Shown piece by piece: positions 62,371-64,000 of a DNA stretch of 64,000 nt. The notes under the pieces are model-generated. The model did no database searches. It saw only the letters and a program-made list of their open reading frames with translations, and was not told where the DNA came from. A program made the translations under genes and the position numbers. Location of the stretch: positions 796,284 through 860,283 of the forward strand of contig NZ_PEKX01000007.1 in assembly GCF_002796985.1 (NCBI RefSeq), written 5' to 3'. The stretch's first letter is position 1; every line of letters starts with the position of its first letter. The stretch comes from Pseudomonas sp. Its GTDB lineage: Bacteria; Pseudomonadota; Gammaproteobacteria; Pseudomonadales; Pseudomonadaceae.

Positions 62371-63159
62371 ATGAAAGTCTGGGCGGTAGCCAACCAGAAA
62401 GGTGGCGTCGGCAAGACCACCTCCTCCATTGCCTTGGCGGGCCTGCTGGCGGACGCCGGCAAGCGTGTGCTGATCGTCGACCTGGACCCCCATGGCTCGA
62501 TGACCAGCTACTTCGGCCATGACCCGGACACCCTGGAGCACAGCGTGTTCGACCTGTTCCTGCACCAGGGCAACGTGCCCGAGGGGCTGCCCCGGTCGCT
62601 GCTGCTGCCCACCAGCCACGAGAACATCCGCCTGCTGCCTTCGAGCACCGCGCTGGCCACCCTGGAGCGCCAGTCGCCGGGGCAGAACGGCCTGGGCCTG
62701 GTGATCGCCAAGAGTCTGGCGCAGCTGTGGCACGAATTCGATTACGCGATCATCGACAGCCCGCCGTTGCTGGGCGTGCTGATGGTCAACGCGATGGCGG
62801 CCAGCCAGCACCTGGTGATTCCGGTGCAGACCGAGTTCCTCGCCCTCAAGGGCCTGGAGCGCATGGTCAACACCCTGAAGATGGTCAACCGCTCGCGCAA
62901 GCAGGCGCTGCCGTTCACCATCGTGCCGACCCTGTTCGACCGCCGCACCCAGGCCTCCCTGGGCACCCTGCGGGTGCTGCGTGACACCTACCCGGATACG
63001 CTCTGGCAGGCTTTCATTCCGGTGGATACCAAGCTGCGCGACGCCAGCCGCCTGGGCATGGTGCCCTCGCGCAATGACAGCAACAGCCGCGGCGTGATCG
63101 CCTACCGTGCGCTGCTCAAGCATCTGCTGGCCCATGTGCCGGCGAGCCAGGTAGCCTGA
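62371..63159 (+). CDS. parC: ParA-like ATPase ParC, polar localisation of chemotaxis arrays
   Basis: A 262-residue ParA/Soj-type ATPase with a deviant Walker A KGGVGKTT at residues 10-17, Walker A' VLIVDLDPHGSMTSYFG and Walker B AIIDSPPLLGVL. In Vibrio and Pseudomonas ParC recruits CheA/CheW clusters to the pole and segregates them at division. Its place directly after motD, and before a CheW-domain protein, is that of the P. aeruginosa gene. It is not topoisomerase IV ParC. Confidence 0.93.
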   Translation: MKVWAVANQKGGVGKTTSSIALAGLLADAGKRVLIVDLDPHGSMTSYFGHDPDTLEHSVFDLFLHQGNVPEGLPRSLLLPTSHENIRLLPSSTALATLERQSPGQNGLGLVIAKSLAQLWHEFDYAIIDSPPLLGVLMVNAMAASQHLVIPVQTEFLALKGLERMVNTLKMVNRSRKQALPFTIVPTLFDRRTQASLGTLRVLRDTYPDTLWQAFIPVDTKLRDASRLGMVPSRNDSNSRGVIAYRALLKHLLAHVPASQVA

Positions 63160-63212
63160 AGATGCTGTTGCTGAAGAAGGCCGGCCTGAACAAAAGAATC
63201 CGACGGATGCGT

Positions 63213-63240
63213 TCAAGTCCTGTGCGCCCGCTGCCGATAG
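63213..63240 (+). promoter_or_regulatory. Candidate sigma-28 promoter of parP
   Basis: TCAAG at 63213, a 15-base spacer and GCCGATAG at 63233-63240, 32 bases before the parP start. The spacer is one base longer than in the fliC and fliS promoters (14 after the fifth base of the -35), so it could be weaker. Confidence 0.45.
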
Positions 63241-63271
63241 GCTGGACAGTCACCTTGCGCGGTCATCCCTC

Positions 63272-64000
63272 ATGAGTCGTTCCGCTACCGCCACGCGCCC
63301 CCAGCTCGCGCTGCAGTCCTACCTGGACGCGCTGCTGCAGGAGGCCACTTTCGAAGACTTCGCGCCGGAGCCGGTGGCGCAGCCTGTTGCCGCGCCCGTT
63401 GTTCAGGCTCCGGTCGCCCCGGTGGCACTGGTCGTCAGCGAGCCAGTCGTGCCGCTGACCGCCGAGCCCCAGACGGCGGTGGTTCAGACCTCGGACATCA
63501 GCGTCAGCCTCGATGAGTTCGAGGCCGCCGTGCTCGAGGAGCAGGTTCGCGATGCGCGCCTCAACGTTGCCGTTCGCGCGCCGGTCGCCAAGGCCCCGGT
63601 TATCGAGCCGCCGGTTATCGATGACCCGGCCGTTGATGAGCCGCCGGTGCAGATTGGCCAGGTCATCGACCTGCACCAACCTGGCAGCGCCGAGATGCCT
63701 GTCGCGCCGCTGAAGCTGCTCGACGATGGTCGCCCGGTGTGGGCTGCCGAACCCTTCGAGTGCCTGCTGTTCGACGTTGCCGGGCTGACCCTGGCGGTGC
63801 CGCTGGTGTGCCTGGGCTCGATCTACCCGCTGGCAGGGCACGACCTGACCCCGCTGTTCGGCCAACCGGACTGGTTCCTCGGCATCCTGCCGGGCCAGAA
63901 CGGCAACCTGAAGGTGCTCGATACCGCGCGTTGGGTGATGCCCGAGCGTTACCGCGACGATTACCGCGAAGGGCTGCAATACGTGATCTCCGTGCAGGGC
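63272..64000 (+). CDS. parP: CheW-domain protein ParP (3' truncated by window)
   Basis: The first 243 residues of a CheW-like protein. Residues 1-30 are a short helical segment, residues 32-135 a Pro/Val/Ala-rich linker, and from about residue 160 a CheW-type domain begins (FECLLFDVAGLTLAVPLVCL, FGQPDWFLGILPGQNG). ParP binds ParC and CheA and prevents array dissociation from the pole in Vibrio. The stop codon lies outside the window; cheW is expected next. Confidence 0.9.
   Translation, partial: MSRSATATRPQLALQSYLDALLQEATFEDFAPEPVAQPVAAPVVQAPVAPVALVVSEPVVPLTAEPQTAVVQTSDISVSLDEFEAAVLEEQVRDARLNVAVRAPVAKAPVIEPPVIDDPAVDEPPVQIGQVIDLHQPGSAEMPVAPLKLLDDGRPVWAAEPFECLLFDVAGLTLAVPLVCLGSIYPLAGHDLTPLFGQPDWFLGILPGQNGNLKVLDTARWVMPERYRDDYREGLQYVISVQG

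Overview
This 64 kb window is almost entirely a polar-flagellum and chemotaxis locus from a Pseudomonas species. The evidence is the high GC content, the gene order flgBCDE / flgFGHIJKL / fliC-flaG-fliDST / fleQ-fleSR / fliEFGHIJ / fliK / fliLMNOPQR-flhB / flhA-flhF-fleN-fliA / cheYZAB-motCD-parC-parP, and Pseudomonas-type REP palindromes between genes. The FleQ/FleSR/FleN/FliA regulators and the protein sizes point to the P. aeruginosa / P. nitroreducens side of the genus. The species assignment is an inference. In P. aeruginosa these genes lie in separate blocks; here they run almost continuously on the plus strand.

Layout. 1-5281 is the C-terminal part of a giant type I-secreted LapA/BapA-like adhesin. 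5454-6638 is a thiolase. 6640-7421 is a non-coding, palindrome-rich region ending in a perfect sigma-54 promoter for flgBCDE (7422-10532). A second sigma-54 promoter drives flgFGHIJKL (10785-18967: rod, rings, muramidase, hook-filament junction). fliC (19314) has a textbook sigma-28 promoter and is followed by flaG, fliD, fliS and a FliT-like chaperone gene. fleQ and fleSR (23866-28114) are the master activator and the class III two-component system. A DUF559 nuclease-like gene and a 116-bp tandem array separate fleR from the fliE-J basal body/export ATPase operon (29277-35137). 35190-39158 is a non-flagellar block: an APH-like kinase, a DUF1345 membrane protein, a LysE exporter with its AraC regulator, and a TorF-type porin. 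An HsbA/HsbR/HptB-like signalling module (39414-41901) then leads into fliK. A 220-bp tandem repeat array precedes the sigma-54 promoter of fliLMNOPQR-flhB (44070-49718). Two small uncharacterised genes precede flhA (50672). flhF, fleN and fliA follow, then cheY, cheZ, cheA, cheB, motC, motD, parC and a truncated parP at the right edge.

How it works together. FleQ with RpoN activates the early operons (fliE, fliL, flhA, fleSR; GG-N10-GC promoters are visible for each). FleSR with RpoN activates the rod/hook operons flgB and flgF, and probably fliK. FliA serves fliC and possibly fliS, cheA and parP. FleN and FlhF set number and polar placement. ParC/ParP would hold the CheA arrays at the pole.

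The least ordinary features are: three different tandem repeat arrays just upstream of flagellar sigma-54 promoters; a REP pair that has become the N-terminal coding part of the FlgI signal peptide; helically phased TTGCCG repeats upstream of flgB that recur upstream of flgF; a four-fold repeated acidic LHGKG motif in the CheA linker; and a hairpin overlapping the hptB ribosome binding site.
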